DNA from: Cellulomonas sp. C5510
GTDB lineage: Bacteria; Actinomycetota; Actinomycetes; Actinomycetales; Cellulomonadaceae
DNA: 64,000 bases
Direction of reading: 5' to 3'
NCBI RefSeq assembly: GCF_019797765.1
Contig: NZ_CP081862.1
Coordinates: 1,798,001 to 1,862,000 of the forward strand
Shown: positions 35,702 through 44,978 of the stretch, one piece after another
Position numbering within the stretch: the stretch's first letter is position 1
How the letters are laid out: each line of letters begins with the position of its first letter
Notes under the pieces: model-generated
Told to the model about the DNA's origin: nothing
What the model saw: the letters and a program-made list of their open reading frames with translations, nothing else
The model's database searches: none
Translations under genes and position numbers: made by a program

Positions 35702-35734
35702 GTGACGTGTGTGACTGCTGTGACTGATGTGACT
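35702..35734 (-). promoter_or_regulatory. Four GTCAC direct repeats, candidate MtrA-type operator
   Basis: On the plus strand GTGAC begins at 35702, 35711, 35720 and 35729, an exact 9-bp period. Read on the gene's strand these are GTCACA, GTCACA, GTCACA and GTCACT, each followed by three variable bases. This resembles the direct-repeat GTCACA-like sites reported for the actinobacterial response regulator MtrA, which controls cell-wall hydrolase genes. A possible promoter, TTCCCA (35765-35770 region) and TACCGT near 35742-35747, lies just upstream on the minus strand, so the repeats overlap or follow the transcription start. Confidence 0.6.
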
Positions 35735-35914
35735 AGAGCGACGGTAGTGCAGGCGGCGGGGCCTGGGAAGCCGGTCGTCGCATTTGTCCGGTTGACCTGG
35801 GGTGATCCGTGACGACGTCACCCGCTGGGTGGACGCACCGCGCGTCCGGGCCGGTGGCGACGACGCCGGGGCGCGAGGCGCCGGATGTCGCCGGGGCTCA
35901 GTACGCTGGCCCGC

Positions 35915-36337
35915 GTGACTGCGCAGCCCACGCCCGATGACCTGGTCGACACCTGGCTGACCGTGCCCGATGCGGCCGACGAGCTCGGCGTCGACGCCGG
36001 CAAGGTCCGCCGCCTGCTCAAGGAACGGCGGCTGGCGGCCGTCCGGCGCGGGCAGCCGCCGGTGCTGAGCATCCCCGCGGCGTTCCTCGTCCCGGTCGAC
36101 GCGGCCAACCCGAGCGCCGACCCGCACGCCGCCGACGACGAGGTGCCGGTGCCCCGCGCGGCGGTGCTCGCGTCGTTGCAGGGCACCCTCACGGTGCTCG
36201 GCGACGCCGGCTTCTCCGACGAGGAGGCGCTCGTGTGGCTGTTCACCGCGGACGACTCCCTGCCGGGTCGACCCGTCGACGCCCTGCGCGCGGGGCACAA
36301 GACCGAGGTGCGTCGGCGCGCCCAGGCGATGCTCTGA
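35915..36337 (+). CDS. Rv2175c-like DNA-binding protein
   Basis: The 140-residue protein starts with a winged helix-turn-helix (DTWLTVPDAADELGVDAGKVRRLLKERRLAAVRRG, about 14-48, quoted in part). A small C-terminal domain follows, containing GTLTVLGDAGFSDEEALVWLF and a basic end. This matches Rv2175c, which in M. tuberculosis is phosphorylated by PknL; pknL lies two genes away here. A Thr-rich N-terminus (VTAQPTPDD) could hold the phosphosite. GTG 35915 has TACGCT (35902-35907) 7 nt upstream and no ribosome-binding site, so it is predicted to be leaderless. Confidence 0.9.
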   Translation: MTAQPTPDDLVDTWLTVPDAADELGVDAGKVRRLLKERRLAAVRRGQPPVLSIPAAFLVPVDAANPSADPHAADDEVPVPRAAVLASLQGTLTVLGDAGFSDEEALVWLFTADDSLPGRPVDALRAGHKTEVRRRAQAML

Positions 36338-36467
36338 GCAGTACCCGGCCGGTGCTCCGGGCGCGCGCACGCCGCGCCTGGTGAGGCACGCGGCCCCCGA
36401 ACCGCGGGGCGCGAGCCGTGGCCGTCCGCCGGAGCCGGGACGGCGCCCGCTCCTGCGACCGCCGCTC

Positions 36468-37586
36468 TCAGGCCCGGCGGTCCACCGCGGCGTGCGCCAG
36501 CTCGAGCAGCATCGCCCGGCCGTCGTCGCCCAGGGGTGCGGTGGTCAGCTCGGCGAACGCCCGGTCGCTGAGGCCGGTGATCAGCTCCTCCACGTCGGCG
36601 ACCGCACCGCTCGCGTCGATCAGCGAGGCGAGCGCGCCGCACGCGGCGTCGTCCAGGTCGCGGTCGCCGAGGCCGGTGCGCAGCGCCTCGACGAGCGCCA
36701 CGTCGCCCGACTCCTGCGCGCGGGCCATCGCCCGGGCGACCAGCACCGTGCGCTTCCCCTCCCGCAGGTCGTCGCCGGCGGGCTTGCCGGTGGCCGCGGG
36801 GTCGCCGAACACGCCGAGCAGGTCGTCGCGGAGCTGGAACGCCTCGCCGAGGGGGAGGCCGTAACGAGCGGTGGCTGCCAGAGCGGCGTCGTCCGCGCCC
36901 GCCAGCACCGCGCCGAGCCGCAGGGGGTGCTCCACGCTGTAGCGCGCCGACTTCGACACGATCACCTCCCGCGCGCGCGTCTCGTCCGACCCCGGGTCCT
37001 CGCCCCACGGCAGCACCTGCGCGAGCAGGTCCAGGTACTGCCCGACCGTGACCTCCGTGCGCATGCGCTCGAAGACGGCGTGCGCCCCCGTCCGCCGGTC
37101 CGCCGGGCACCGCTCGACGGCCCGGACGAGCTCCCGCTCGCTCGCCACGAGCGCGAGGTCGCCCAGCAGGATCGCCGCGGACTCCCCGAACCGCGCCGCG
37201 TCGCCCGACCAACCCTGCTCGACGTGCCGGGCGGCGAACCGCCGGTGTGCTGACGGCCGGCCGCGGCGGGTGTCCGAGTCGTCCATGACGTCGTCGTGGA
37301 ACAGGGCAGCCGCCTGGAACAGCTCGAGCGCCGCGCCGACCCGCAGGACGACCTCCGCGTCGGCCGAGCCCGCCTCGCCGCCGTGGGCGCGCCAGGACCA
37401 GTAGCAGAAGGCCGCCCGCAGCCGCTTGCCGCCGGCGAGCATCTGCCCGAGCGCCTCCGCGAGCGGGACGGCGCCCGCGCCGGCGGCCGCCAGCTCGGGG
37501 ACCAGCCCCGCGACGTGCTCCGTGAGCAGGGCGTCCACCCGGGGGCGAAGATCCTCGACGTCGACCAGTGCGGTGGTGGGGCTCAC
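36468..37586 (-). CDS. Polyprenyl (geranylgeranyl-type) diphosphate synthase
   Basis: The 372-residue trans-prenyltransferase has the first aspartate-rich motif DDVMDDSDTRRGRPSAHRRF (residues ~98-117) and the second, LRDDLLGVFGD, with KPAGDDLREGKRT after it. It builds C15-C20 or longer isoprenoid diphosphates from IPP; chain length cannot be read safely. It corresponds to IdsA2 (Rv2173, from memory) in the same block as pknL and Rv2175c. GTG 37586 has TAGGCT (37593-37598) 6 nt upstream, predicting a leaderless transcript. Confidence 0.92.
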   Translation of the reverse strand: MSPTTALVDVEDLRPRVDALLTEHVAGLVPELAAAGAGAVPLAEALGQMLAGGKRLRAAFCYWSWRAHGGEAGSADAEVVLRVGAALELFQAAALFHDDVMDDSDTRRGRPSAHRRFAARHVEQGWSGDAARFGESAAILLGDLALVASERELVRAVERCPADRRTGAHAVFERMRTEVTVGQYLDLLAQVLPWGEDPGSDETRAREVIVSKSARYSVEHPLRLGAVLAGADDAALAATARYGLPLGEAFQLRDDLLGVFGDPAATGKPAGDDLREGKRTVLVARAMARAQESGDVALVEALRTGLGDRDLDDAACGALASLIDASGAVADVEELITGLSDRAFAELTTAPLGDDGRAMLLELAHAAVDRRA

Positions 37587-37603
37587 GCGGCGAGCCTAGG
37601 GCC

Positions 37604-38107
37604 TCACAGGCGCACGGACCCGCCCAGGGTGAGCGTGCGCACGCCGCCGCGGTCCATCACGCCGAGCGTCAGGATCTCGTCGCCCTGGTCCCCGCGCACG
37701 AACGTGGACGACGCCGCCAGGCCCGAGGTGCCCGGGTCGACGACCGTCTCGGCGAAGCCTGCCGCGGTGAGCTGGTCGCGCACGTGCTGCACCAGCTCGT
37801 CGGTCCGCAGCGCGCTGCGGAGGTTCAGGCTGATCGTCGTCAGACCCGTCGCGGCGTCCGGCTCGGCGCTCGAGACGAGGATCTCGCTGCCCTCCGGCGG
37901 TGACACCAGGTCCGTCGGGAAGCCGGGGGCCAGCCCGCCGACCTGCGAGCCGGTGGCCGTCGGGCTGGGCAGGAGGGACTCCGTCGGTGCCGGAGCGGGA
38001 TCCGGGCTGACGAGGGCGGTGGGGTCCGGTGCCGGGTCGTCGTCCGCGCAGGCCGCCGTCGACAGGACCGCGAGCACCAGCAGGGCGGTGGCAGGTCGGG
38101 CGAGCAC
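37604..38107 (-). CDS. Putative lipoprotein
   Basis: The 167-residue protein has a lipoprotein signal (VLARPATALLVLAVLSTAAC, lipobox Cys20), a Pro/Asp/Thr-rich linker, and a small C-terminal domain that looks like an alpha/beta sensor-type fold (LVSPPEGSEILVSS, then TDELVQHVRDQLTAAGF). I do not recognise the family. It should be anchored on the outer face of the membrane. GTG 38107 has TACTGT (38114-38119) 6 nt upstream, again a leaderless arrangement. It ends 17 nt before the polyprenyl synthase start, so the two may share transcripts. Confidence 0.75.
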   Translation of the reverse strand: MLARPATALLVLAVLSTAACADDDPAPDPTALVSPDPAPAPTESLLPSPTATGSQVGGLAPGFPTDLVSPPEGSEILVSSAEPDAATGLTTISLNLRSALRTDELVQHVRDQLTAAGFAETVVDPGTSGLAASSTFVRGDQGDEILTLGVMDRGGVRTLTLGGSVRL

Positions 38108-38233
38108 GCGGTCACAGTAGCGCCGCCCGCCGCGCGGGGGCCGACTCCTCCACAGGGTCGCAGCGGGTGCCGCGTCCCCAGAAGGCGGGCGTCGGCGGGG
38201 CGCCTGGGGGCGGTGTCGCGGTGGGGTGGCGCC

Positions 38234-39634
38234 ATGACCACCACGACCGACCGTCCGACCGTCCTGATCCCCGACGCCGCGACCGGAGCGTCCCCCGGGC
38301 CCGAGCACCCCGACGAGCCGGACGGGGTCTCCCGTCCCGAGGGCCCCGCTGCGCACACCGGTCGGACGGCCCCGACCGCGTCGGCGGTCCCGCCGCCCGG
38401 GACCGGTGCTCCGCGCCCGTGGTCGGCCCACCGCTCGCGCGCGTCGCAGCGTCCCCACCGCACCCCGGATCTGCTCGCCGCGCTCCCGTACCAGCTCGGC
38501 TTCCGACCCGAGGAGTGCCTGGTCGCCGTCGGCCTCCGCGGGCGGGGACGCGACGTGGGTCTCGTGGCACGGATCGACCTGGACGACGTCCTGAGCCCGG
38601 CGGGCCCGGATCTGCTCGACGACGTCGCGGGGCACCTCGCGGCCGACGACGCGGCGGAGGTCGTGGTCGTCGTCTACCGCGACGAGGACGACCCGCGCGA
38701 CCTCGCACCCCGGACACGCCCGGCAGCGGACACGGTGTCGCAGCGGGCGGCCGAGGTGGCCCGGGAGGCGCTGGAGCCGCTCGGACCCGTCACGACCTGC
38801 ATCGTCGCGCACGGCCGCTACCTGGCGCTGACCTGCCGTGACACGACGTGCTGCCCGCCCGGGGGCCGACCGCTCGCGGAGCTGGAGCCCGGCGCGGGTA
38901 CGGGACCTGCGGCAGCCCGCGGCCGGCCCCTGCCCCGTCGCGCGGACCTCGCCGCCGTCCCCGTGGCGCCGGCGGGCCGCCGCCGGTCGGCCGCCGCCGC
39001 GAGGTCCCGGTGGGCGGACGCCCGGCTCCGCGCCTCCGAGCCGGCCGCCCTGCTCGGCTGGCGGCAGCGTTCGCTCCAGACCTGGCGCGCGGTCGTCGCC
39101 GACGCCAGCCGCTCTCCGGGCGGGGAGGTCGACCTGCGTCCCGCCCAGCTCGGCCGCATCGAGGCCGCGCTCGACGACACGACGCTGCGGGACGCCGTCG
39201 TGATCGCCCTGATCCGGCCCGAGACGACCCTCCCGGACGCGCTGCTGCGGCACCTCCCGGACTCGGGAGGCCTCCAGGCAGGCGATGCCGTCGAGGCAGG
39301 CGTCGACGAGTCGGCAGCCGGGTCCGTGTCCGCAGCCGTGCGGCGCACGCTGGACGTGCTCCTCGAGCCCGAGCGCGCCGAGAGGCCTCGCCCCGAGGTC
39401 GCATCCGCCGTGCGCGCCGTGCTCGAGGCCGTCGTGGCCCACGGACGCGCGGGCCGGCAGGCACCCGCGTGCACCCTGCTGGCGCTGCTCGCCTGGTGGG
39501 CGGGCGATGCGATCCGGGCGCGGCTCCTCGTCGACCGGGCGCTCGCGGAGGACCCGTCCCACCGGCTGGCCGAGCTGCTCGACCGGGCGCTCGGTGTCGG
39601 CCTCGCGCCCGGGTGGATGCGTCGTCGCTGCTGA
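38234..39634 (+). CDS. DUF4192 domain protein
   Basis: The 466-residue cytoplasmic protein begins with ~75 disordered residues rich in Pro and Thr. The DUF4192 hallmark follows: DLLAALPYQLGFRPEECLVAVGLRG near 78-102 (quoted in part), and the cysteine cluster LTCRDTTCCPPGGRPL. The C-terminal half is helical, ending in ACTLLALLAWWAGDAIRARLLVDRAL-type repeats like those of tetratricopeptide helices. DUF4192 is common in Actinobacteria and has no assigned function. The ATG at 38234 is the first in-frame start that keeps the domain. Confidence 0.88.
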   Translation: MTTTTDRPTVLIPDAATGASPGPEHPDEPDGVSRPEGPAAHTGRTAPTASAVPPPGTGAPRPWSAHRSRASQRPHRTPDLLAALPYQLGFRPEECLVAVGLRGRGRDVGLVARIDLDDVLSPAGPDLLDDVAGHLAADDAAEVVVVVYRDEDDPRDLAPRTRPAADTVSQRAAEVAREALEPLGPVTTCIVAHGRYLALTCRDTTCCPPGGRPLAELEPGAGTGPAAARGRPLPRRADLAAVPVAPAGRRRSAAAARSRWADARLRASEPAALLGWRQRSLQTWRAVVADASRSPGGEVDLRPAQLGRIEAALDDTTLRDAVVIALIRPETTLPDALLRHLPDSGGLQAGDAVEAGVDESAAGSVSAAVRRTLDVLLEPERAERPRPEVASAVRAVLEAVVAHGRAGRQAPACTLLALLAWWAGDAIRARLLVDRALAEDPSHRLAELLDRALGVGLAPGWMRRRC

Positions 39635-39761
39635 GCGGTCCGGGCGCTGTCGTGCGGGCGCGGCGCGTTCCGGTACCGTCGGATCACGGTCCGCAGCCGC
39701 ACCCGAGCGATCTCTCGCGTTGCCGGCGGTGGACGCCGAGCAACACGTGCGAGGAGCACCC

Positions 39762-40160
39762 ATGAGCATCGTGGTCGGGTACCTGGCGACGGTCGAGGGG
39801 CGCGCCGCCCTGGCCGCCGCGACGGGCGAGGCCGTGCGACGGTCGGAGCCGCTCGTCGTGGTCGTCAGCGAGCGCGGGGACGAGAGCGAGGAGCAGCGTT
39901 CCGAGCTGTCGGCCTCGCTGGACGACGTGCGCAGCTCCCTGGAGTCCCGGGGCATCCCGCACGACGTCCGCGTCATCGCGGGCGGTCGCGACGTCGCCGA
40001 GGACCTCATCGGCACCGCCGAGGAGACCGGCGCCACGCTCATCGTCATCGGCCTGCGCCGTCGCAGCCCGGTGGGCAAGCTCATCCTCGGCGCCAACGCC
40101 CAGCGGATCCTCCTCGACTCGCCCTGCCCCGTCCTCGCGGTGAAGCCCGACCCGAGCTGA
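39762..40160 (+). CDS. Universal stress protein (UspA family)
   Basis: The 132-residue single-domain Usp has VVGYLATVEGRAAL at the start and the C-terminal nucleotide-binding motif GLRRRSPVGKLILGANAQRIL, close to the ATP-binding G-2x-G-9x-G-S/T pattern but with Ala-Asn after the last glycine. It ends with CPVLAVKP. It probably binds ATP and responds to stress or hypoxia, as actinobacterial Usps often do. The ATG at 39762 has GAGGAG 5-7 nt upstream. Confidence 0.9.
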   Translation: MSIVVGYLATVEGRAALAAATGEAVRRSEPLVVVVSERGDESEEQRSELSASLDDVRSSLESRGIPHDVRVIAGGRDVAEDLIGTAEETGATLIVIGLRRRSPVGKLILGANAQRILLDSPCPVLAVKPDPS

Positions 40161-40567
40161 CCCCGCGCGACGCCGGGGCGGGCACCTCCGTCGCGAGCGG
40201 CCCCGCCGGGCGCCCTGCTCCAGGAGTGCGGGGCCGCGTCAGGCGCTGACCCCGACGCCGGGCGCGCCCGGGGAGGCGCCCCCCGCGTCTGCCGGTGGCG
40301 GACCGTCGTGGGCCCGCCCCGGCGCCGGGACTCGCGACCCCACCGGACCCGCCGGGAGTGCGGCCGGACACCTCCCGTGACACGCCCGGGGCGGGTCCGT
40401 GGGAATCCTCCGGGCGGGTCGCGCGTTGACCACTCACGACAGGGTCACCTGCCGTGCCGGCCAGGGTCTCGCCACCCCCGGGCGATGCTCCGCCGTGGGC
40501 GCGGCCGGTACAATATCGAGGTACCCGAAGCGCCGATCCGGGTCCCTTTGCTGCCGAAAGGTCATTC
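40161..40567 (+). promoter_or_regulatory. Regulatory region of the principal sigma factor gene
   Basis: There is no gene in these 407 bp. A near-consensus -10, TACAAT, lies at 40509-40514, about 54 nt before the sigma factor start. A second possible promoter element, TTGACC (40426-40431), lies upstream. GGACCCGCC (40345-40353) and GGCGGGTCC (40390-40398) can form a hairpin, perhaps the end of the usp transcript. The AT-rich TACAAT stands out in this GC-rich setting and probably marks a strong housekeeping promoter. Confidence 0.65.
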
Positions 40568-42124
40568 GTGACGCCCCAGACTTCCACCCCCACCCTCCCG
40601 CGCGAGTTCGAGCACCCCGCCCTGCAGGACCTCGTCCGCCGCGGGCGCACCGCCGGGAGCGTCGACGCCGCCGCGCTGCGCTCGGCCTGCGAGGCCGCGC
40701 AGGTGGAGGACGCCAAGCGGCTGAAGGCCGTCGTGCGCGGTCTGGCCAACGCCGGGATCTCGGTCTCCGAGCCTGCTGCGGCCACGACGCGCGTCGCGGC
40801 CGCCACCACCGCGAAGGCCCGGCCGTCGGCCAAGGCGGTCGTGGCGGAGGACGGCGACGGCGACGGCGCCGAGCCCGCCCCCCGTCAGCGCGCCGCGGCG
40901 AAGCCCGCGGCGAAGAAGACCACCACCGGCAAGGCCGCGGCCGCGAAGCCCGTCAAGGGCGCCGGCAAGGCCGAGGACGACGTCGAGGCCGAGGACGTCG
41001 AGCCGGACGAGGTCGAGATCGAGGACGTCGAGATCGACCCGGCCGACGTGGCCGCCGACGGTGACGACGACACCGCCGAGGACGGCGACTCCGACACGCC
41101 GGCGACGCCCGCCGCCGCGCCGAAGGCGGAGGAGGAGACCGAGGACGTCGGCTTCGTCGTGTCCGACCGCGACGAGGACGACGCCCCGGCGCAGCAGGTC
41201 GTGACCGCCGGTGCGACCGCCGACCCGGTCAAGGACTACCTCAAGCAGATCGGCAAGGTCGCTCTGCTGAACGCCGAGCAGGAGGTCGAGCTCGCCAAGC
41301 GCATCGAGGCCGGCCTGTTCGCCGAGGAGCGCCTCGCCGCGGTCGGTGACGAGCTGGAGCCGAAGGCCCGCCGCGAGCTGCAGTGGATCGCGCAGGACGG
41401 TCGTCGCGCCAAGAACCACCTGCTCGAGGCGAACCTCCGCCTGGTCGTGTCGCTCGCCAAGCGCTACACCGGCCGCGGCATGCTGTTCCTGGACCTGATC
41501 CAGGAGGGCAACCTCGGTCTGATCCGCGCGGTCGAGAAGTTCGACTACACCAAGGGCTACAAGTTCTCCACGTACGCCACGTGGTGGATCCGTCAGGCGA
41601 TCACCCGCGCGATGGCCGACCAGGCGCGCACCATCCGCATCCCGGTGCACATGGTCGAGGTCATCAACAAGCTCGCCCGCGTCCAGCGGCAGATGCTCCA
41701 GGACCTCGGGCGCGAGCCGACGCCGGAGGAGCTCGCCAAGGAGCTCGACATGACGCCCGAGAAGGTCGTCGAGGTCCAGAAGTACGGCCGCGAGCCCATC
41801 TCGCTGCACACCCCGCTCGGCGAGGACGGCGACAGCGAGTTCGGTGACCTCATCGAGGACTCCGAGGCCGTCGTGCCCGCGGACGCGGTGAGCTTCACGC
41901 TGCTGCAGGAGCAGCTGCACCAGGTGCTCGACACGCTGTCCGAGCGGGAGGCCGGCGTCGTCTCGATGCGGTTCGGCCTGACCGACGGCCAGCCGAAGAC
42001 GCTCGACGAGATCGGCAAGGTGTACGGCGTGACCCGCGAGCGGATCCGCCAGATCGAGTCCAAGACCATGTCGAAGCTCCGGCACCCGAGCCGCTCGCAG
42101 GTGCTGCGCGACTACCTCGACTGA
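40568..42124 (+). CDS. sigA: Principal RNA polymerase sigma factor (SigA/RpoD/HrdB)
   Basis: The 518-residue sigma-70 factor has a long N-terminal extension: ~95 residues with Lys/Ala-rich segments, then ~100 acidic residues typical of actinobacterial region 1.1. Region 1.2 starts at about 219 ([13 protein letters not shown]). Region 2 has [24 protein letters not shown] (quoted in part) and the -10 recognition helix [17 protein letters not shown]. Region 4.2 has [20 protein letters not shown] near 485. GTG 40568 has AAAGG 7 nt upstream. It lies next to parE and DUF7455, a typical actinobacterial neighbourhood. Confidence 0.98.
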   Translation: MTPQTSTPTLPREFEHPALQDLVRRGRTAGSVDAAALRSACEAAQVEDAKRLKAVVRGLANAGISVSEPAAATTRVAAATTAKARPSAKAVVAEDGDGDGAEPAPRQRAAAKPAAKKTTTGKAAAAKPVKGAGKAEDDVEAEDVEPDEVEIEDVEIDPADVAADGDDDTAEDGDSDTPATPAAAPKAEEETEDVGFVVSDRDEDDAPAQQVVTAGATADPVKDYLKQIGKVALLNAEQEVELAKRIEAGLFAEERLAAVGDELEPKARRELQWIAQDGRRAKNHLLEANLRLVVSLAKRYTGRGMLFLDLIQEGNLGLIRAVEKFDYTKGYKFSTYATWWIRQAITRAMADQARTIRIPVHMVEVINKLARVQRQMLQDLGREPTPEELAKELDMTPEKVVEVQKYGREPISLHTPLGEDGDSEFGDLIEDSEAVVPADAVSFTLLQEQLHQVLDTLSEREAGVVSMRFGLTDGQPKTLDEIGKVYGVTRERIRQIESKTMSKLRHPSRSQVLRDYLD

Positions 42125-42136
42125 GCCCCCGGGCAC

Positions 42137-42182
42137 CCGGACGGCCCCTGCCTGACCACGCGGTCGGGCTGGGGCCGTCCGG
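42137..42182 (+). terminator. Terminator of sigA
   Basis: CCGGACGGCCCC (42137-42148) pairs with GGGGCCGTCCGG (42171-42182), starting 13 nt after the sigma factor stop codon. Confidence 0.8.
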
Positions 42183-42377
42183 CGTTCCGGGGCGCTGCGT
42201 GCCGCGTGGCGGACGGTTCCGCGCGCCTCCCGGTGCGTCCGCCCCGGCGCGCGGCACGGCCGGCAACGGCGGCACAGACGCCGACGGGCCCGCCCGGCTC
42301 TCGGCCGGGCGGGCCCGTCGTGGTGCTGTGGTGGCGGCGTCGCGCGGTCCCGGCGCGCCGCGAGGGGAGTGCTGCGG

Positions 42378-42602
42378 TCAGCGCGCTCCGGCGCCGGCGC
42401 CGTGCTCGGCGAGGAGCTTGTCGGTCTCGTCCTGGACGTGCGTCGCGACCTGCGAGTACTTCGGCGCGTGCTCGCGCGCGTGGTGCGCGCAGAACAGCAG
42501 CTCGCCCACGGGCAGCAGCACGCGGACGTAGGCCTGAGCGCCGCAGCGGTCGCAGCGGTCGGCTGCGGTCAGCGGAGTCGTGGTCTCAAGAGTCCCAGTC
42601 AC
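42378..42602 (-). CDS. DUF7455 zinc-ribbon-like small protein
   Basis: The 74-residue protein has LTAADRCDRCGAQAYVRV, LLFCAHHAREH and a helical C-terminus ending EHGAGAGAR. CDRC and CAHH could bind one zinc ion. It is the small protein commonly found between the principal sigma factor and parE in Actinobacteria (Rv2708c type, from memory); function unknown. I use GTG 42602; a TTG at 42614 would add four residues. There is no ribosome-binding site, so a leaderless start is likely. Confidence 0.85.
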   Translation of the reverse strand: MTGTLETTTPLTAADRCDRCGAQAYVRVLLPVGELLFCAHHAREHAPKYSQVATHVQDETDKLLAEHGAGAGAR

Positions 42603-42770
42603 GTTGTCATACAACCATCCCGGCCCGGGATCCTTCCCGTCGGGAGCGGGTGGTTCGCTCCGGGCGAAGCAGAAGTCACCCGGTGCTCACACACCGGCAA
42701 CACGACCGGCACACGGCGGCGCGGCACGGCGCCGCGGGACCGGCCGGGGGAGCGATTAGGCTCGGGCACC

Positions 42771-44918
42771 GTGTCGACCGCATCCGCCGAGTCCAGCTAC
42801 ACCGCCCGCCACCTCTCCGTGCTCGAGGGCCTCGAGGCCGTCCGCAAGCGCCCGGGCATGTACATCGGGTCGACGGACTCCCGGGGCCTCATGCACTGCC
42901 TCTGGGAGATCATCGACAACTCCGTCGACGAGGCGCTCGCCGGGCACGGCGACAGGATCGACATCGTCCTGCACGCGGACTCGTCGGTCGAGGTCCGGGA
43001 CGAGGGCCGCGGGATCCCCGTCGACGTCGAGCCGAAGACCGGCCTGACGGGCGTCGAGGTCGTCCTGACCAAGCTGCACGCCGGCGGCAAGTTCGGCGGC
43101 GGCTCCTACGGCGCGTCCGGTGGCCTGCACGGCGTCGGCGCCTCGGTGGTGAACGCCCTGTCGGAGCGCCTCGACGTCGAGGTCGACCGCGGCGGCAAGA
43201 CGCACCGCATGACGTTCCACCGCGGCGAGCCCGGCGTGTTCGACGACCGCGCGGGCCGCTCCCCGGAGTCGCCGTTCGAGCCGTTCGTCGCCCGGTCGCA
43301 GCTCGACGTGGTCGGCAAGGTCGCCAAGGGCCGCACCGGCACCCGCATCCGCTACTGGGCGGACCGCAACATCTTCCCGACGACCGCGGTCTTCTCGTAC
43401 GACGAGCTCGTGACCCGCGCGCGGCAGACCAGCTTCCTGGTGCCGGGCCTGACCATCACGGTCCGCGACGAGCGCGGTCTCGCCGGGACGCCGGGCGCGG
43501 ACGGGCCGCACGAGGAGGTGTTCCGCCACGACGGTGGCACCGTCGACTTCGCGGACTTCCTCGCGCCCGACGCCCCGGTCACGGACACCTGGCAGCTCAC
43601 CGGGGCGGGGACGTTCACGGAGACCGTCCCGGTCCTGGACGCGCGCGGCCACATGACGCCCCAGGAGGTGCAGCGGGACTGCGAGGTCGACATCGCGCTG
43701 CGCTGGGGCACGGGCTACGAGACCGAGGTCCGCACGTTCGTCAACATCATCGCGACGCCGAAGGGCGGTTCGCACCTGGCGGGCTTCGAGGCGGCGCTCC
43801 TGCGGACGCTGCGCAAGCAGGTGGACGCGAACGCCCGCCGGCTCAAGATCTCCGCGAAGGACGGCAGCGACCGCATCGAGAAGGACGACGTGCTCGCCGG
43901 TCTGACGGCCGTCGTGACCGTCCGGCTCGCGGAGCCGCAGTTCGAGGGCCAGACGAAGGAGGTCCTGGGAACCGCCCCGGTGCGGGGCATCGTCGCGAAG
44001 GTCGTCGACACCGAGCTCGCCGCGATCCTCACGTCGGGCAAGCGGGAGCACAAGGCCCAGTCCGCGGCGCTGCTCGACAAGGTCGTGGGGGAGATGCGGG
44101 CTCGTGTGTCGGCCCGCAAGCAGAAGGAGATCTCCCGCCGCAAGACCGCCCTGGAGTCCTCGTCGCTGCCCGCCAAGCTGGCCGACTGCCGCAGCGACGA
44201 CGTCGGCCGCAGCGAGCTGTTCATCGTCGAGGGCGACAGCGCGCTCGGTACCGCGAAGCTCGCGCGGTCGTCCGACTTCCAGGCGCTGCTGCCGATCCGC
44301 GGCAAGATCCTCAACGTCCAGAAGGCGTCGATCTCCGACATGCTGCGCAACGCGGAGTGCGCGGCGATCATCCAGGTCATCGGGGCCGGGTCCGGTCGCA
44401 CGTTCGACCTGGACGCCGCCCGGTACGGCAAGGTCGTGCTGATGACCGACGCCGACGTCGACGGCGCGCACATCCGCACGCTGCTGCTCACGCTGTTCTT
44501 CCGCTACATGCGGCCGCTGGTCGAGGCCGGCCGGGTGTTCGCCGCCGTCCCGCCGCTGCACCGCATCGAGGTGGTCGGGGCCGGCAGCCGGAAGAACGAG
44601 TACATCTACACGTACTCGGAGGCCGAGCTCGCGGCGACGCTCAAGAAGCTCGACAGGGCCGGCAAGCGCTACAAGGAGGACATCCAGCGCTACAAGGGCC
44701 TCGGCGAGATGGACGCCGACCAGCTCTCGGAGACGACGATGGACCCCCGGCACCGCACCTTGCGCCGCGTGACGCTCCCGGCGGCCGAGAGCGCGGACGC
44801 GATGGTCCGGCGCGCGGAGGAGACCTTCGAGCTGCTCATGGGGTCGGACGTCGCGCCCCGGAAGGACTTCATCGTGGCCGGTGCGGCGACGCTGGACGCC
44901 TCCCAGATCGACGCCTGA
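42771..44918 (+). CDS. parE: DNA topoisomerase IV subunit B (ParE)
   Basis: The 715-residue GHKL ATPase subunit decatenates chromosomes together with ParC. It has VRKRPGMYIGSTDSRGLMH, ATP-site EIIDNSVDEALAG and GASGGLHGVGASVVNALS. The TOPRIM block has LFIVEGDSALG (type IIA Glu) and the metal-binding DADVDGAHIRTLLL, ending QRYKGLGEMD. Gyrase is expected elsewhere near oriC; this copy next to sigA, with parC 1.7 kb away, is the topoisomerase IV pair. GTG 42771 has TAGGCT (42757-42762) 8 nt upstream, so it is probably leaderless. Confidence 0.93.
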   Translation: MSTASAESSYTARHLSVLEGLEAVRKRPGMYIGSTDSRGLMHCLWEIIDNSVDEALAGHGDRIDIVLHADSSVEVRDEGRGIPVDVEPKTGLTGVEVVLTKLHAGGKFGGGSYGASGGLHGVGASVVNALSERLDVEVDRGGKTHRMTFHRGEPGVFDDRAGRSPESPFEPFVARSQLDVVGKVAKGRTGTRIRYWADRNIFPTTAVFSYDELVTRARQTSFLVPGLTITVRDERGLAGTPGADGPHEEVFRHDGGTVDFADFLAPDAPVTDTWQLTGAGTFTETVPVLDARGHMTPQEVQRDCEVDIALRWGTGYETEVRTFVNIIATPKGGSHLAGFEAALLRTLRKQVDANARRLKISAKDGSDRIEKDDVLAGLTAVVTVRLAEPQFEGQTKEVLGTAPVRGIVAKVVDTELAAILTSGKREHKAQSAALLDKVVGEMRARVSARKQKEISRRKTALESSSLPAKLADCRSDDVGRSELFIVEGDSALGTAKLARSSDFQALLPIRGKILNVQKASISDMLRNAECAAIIQVIGAGSGRTFDLDAARYGKVVLMTDADVDGAHIRTLLLTLFFRYMRPLVEAGRVFAAVPPLHRIEVVGAGSRKNEYIYTYSEAELAATLKKLDRAGKRYKEDIQRYKGLGEMDADQLSETTMDPRHRTLRRVTLPAAESADAMVRRAEETFELLMGSDVAPRKDFIVAGAATLDASQIDA

Positions 44919-44978
44919 CCTCCACCGGGGCCCGAGTTCTCGGATGACATCCGCGGCGCCGTCAGGCACCGTGGACGC

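Noticed and set aside
35657-35915. Possible c-di-AMP (ydaO) riboswitch before the LysM/transglycosylase gene
   Set aside because: Such riboswitches often precede actinobacterial cell-wall hydrolase genes, but the gap downstream of the predicted promoter is too short and I cannot find the conserved core. The GTCAC repeats explain the region better.
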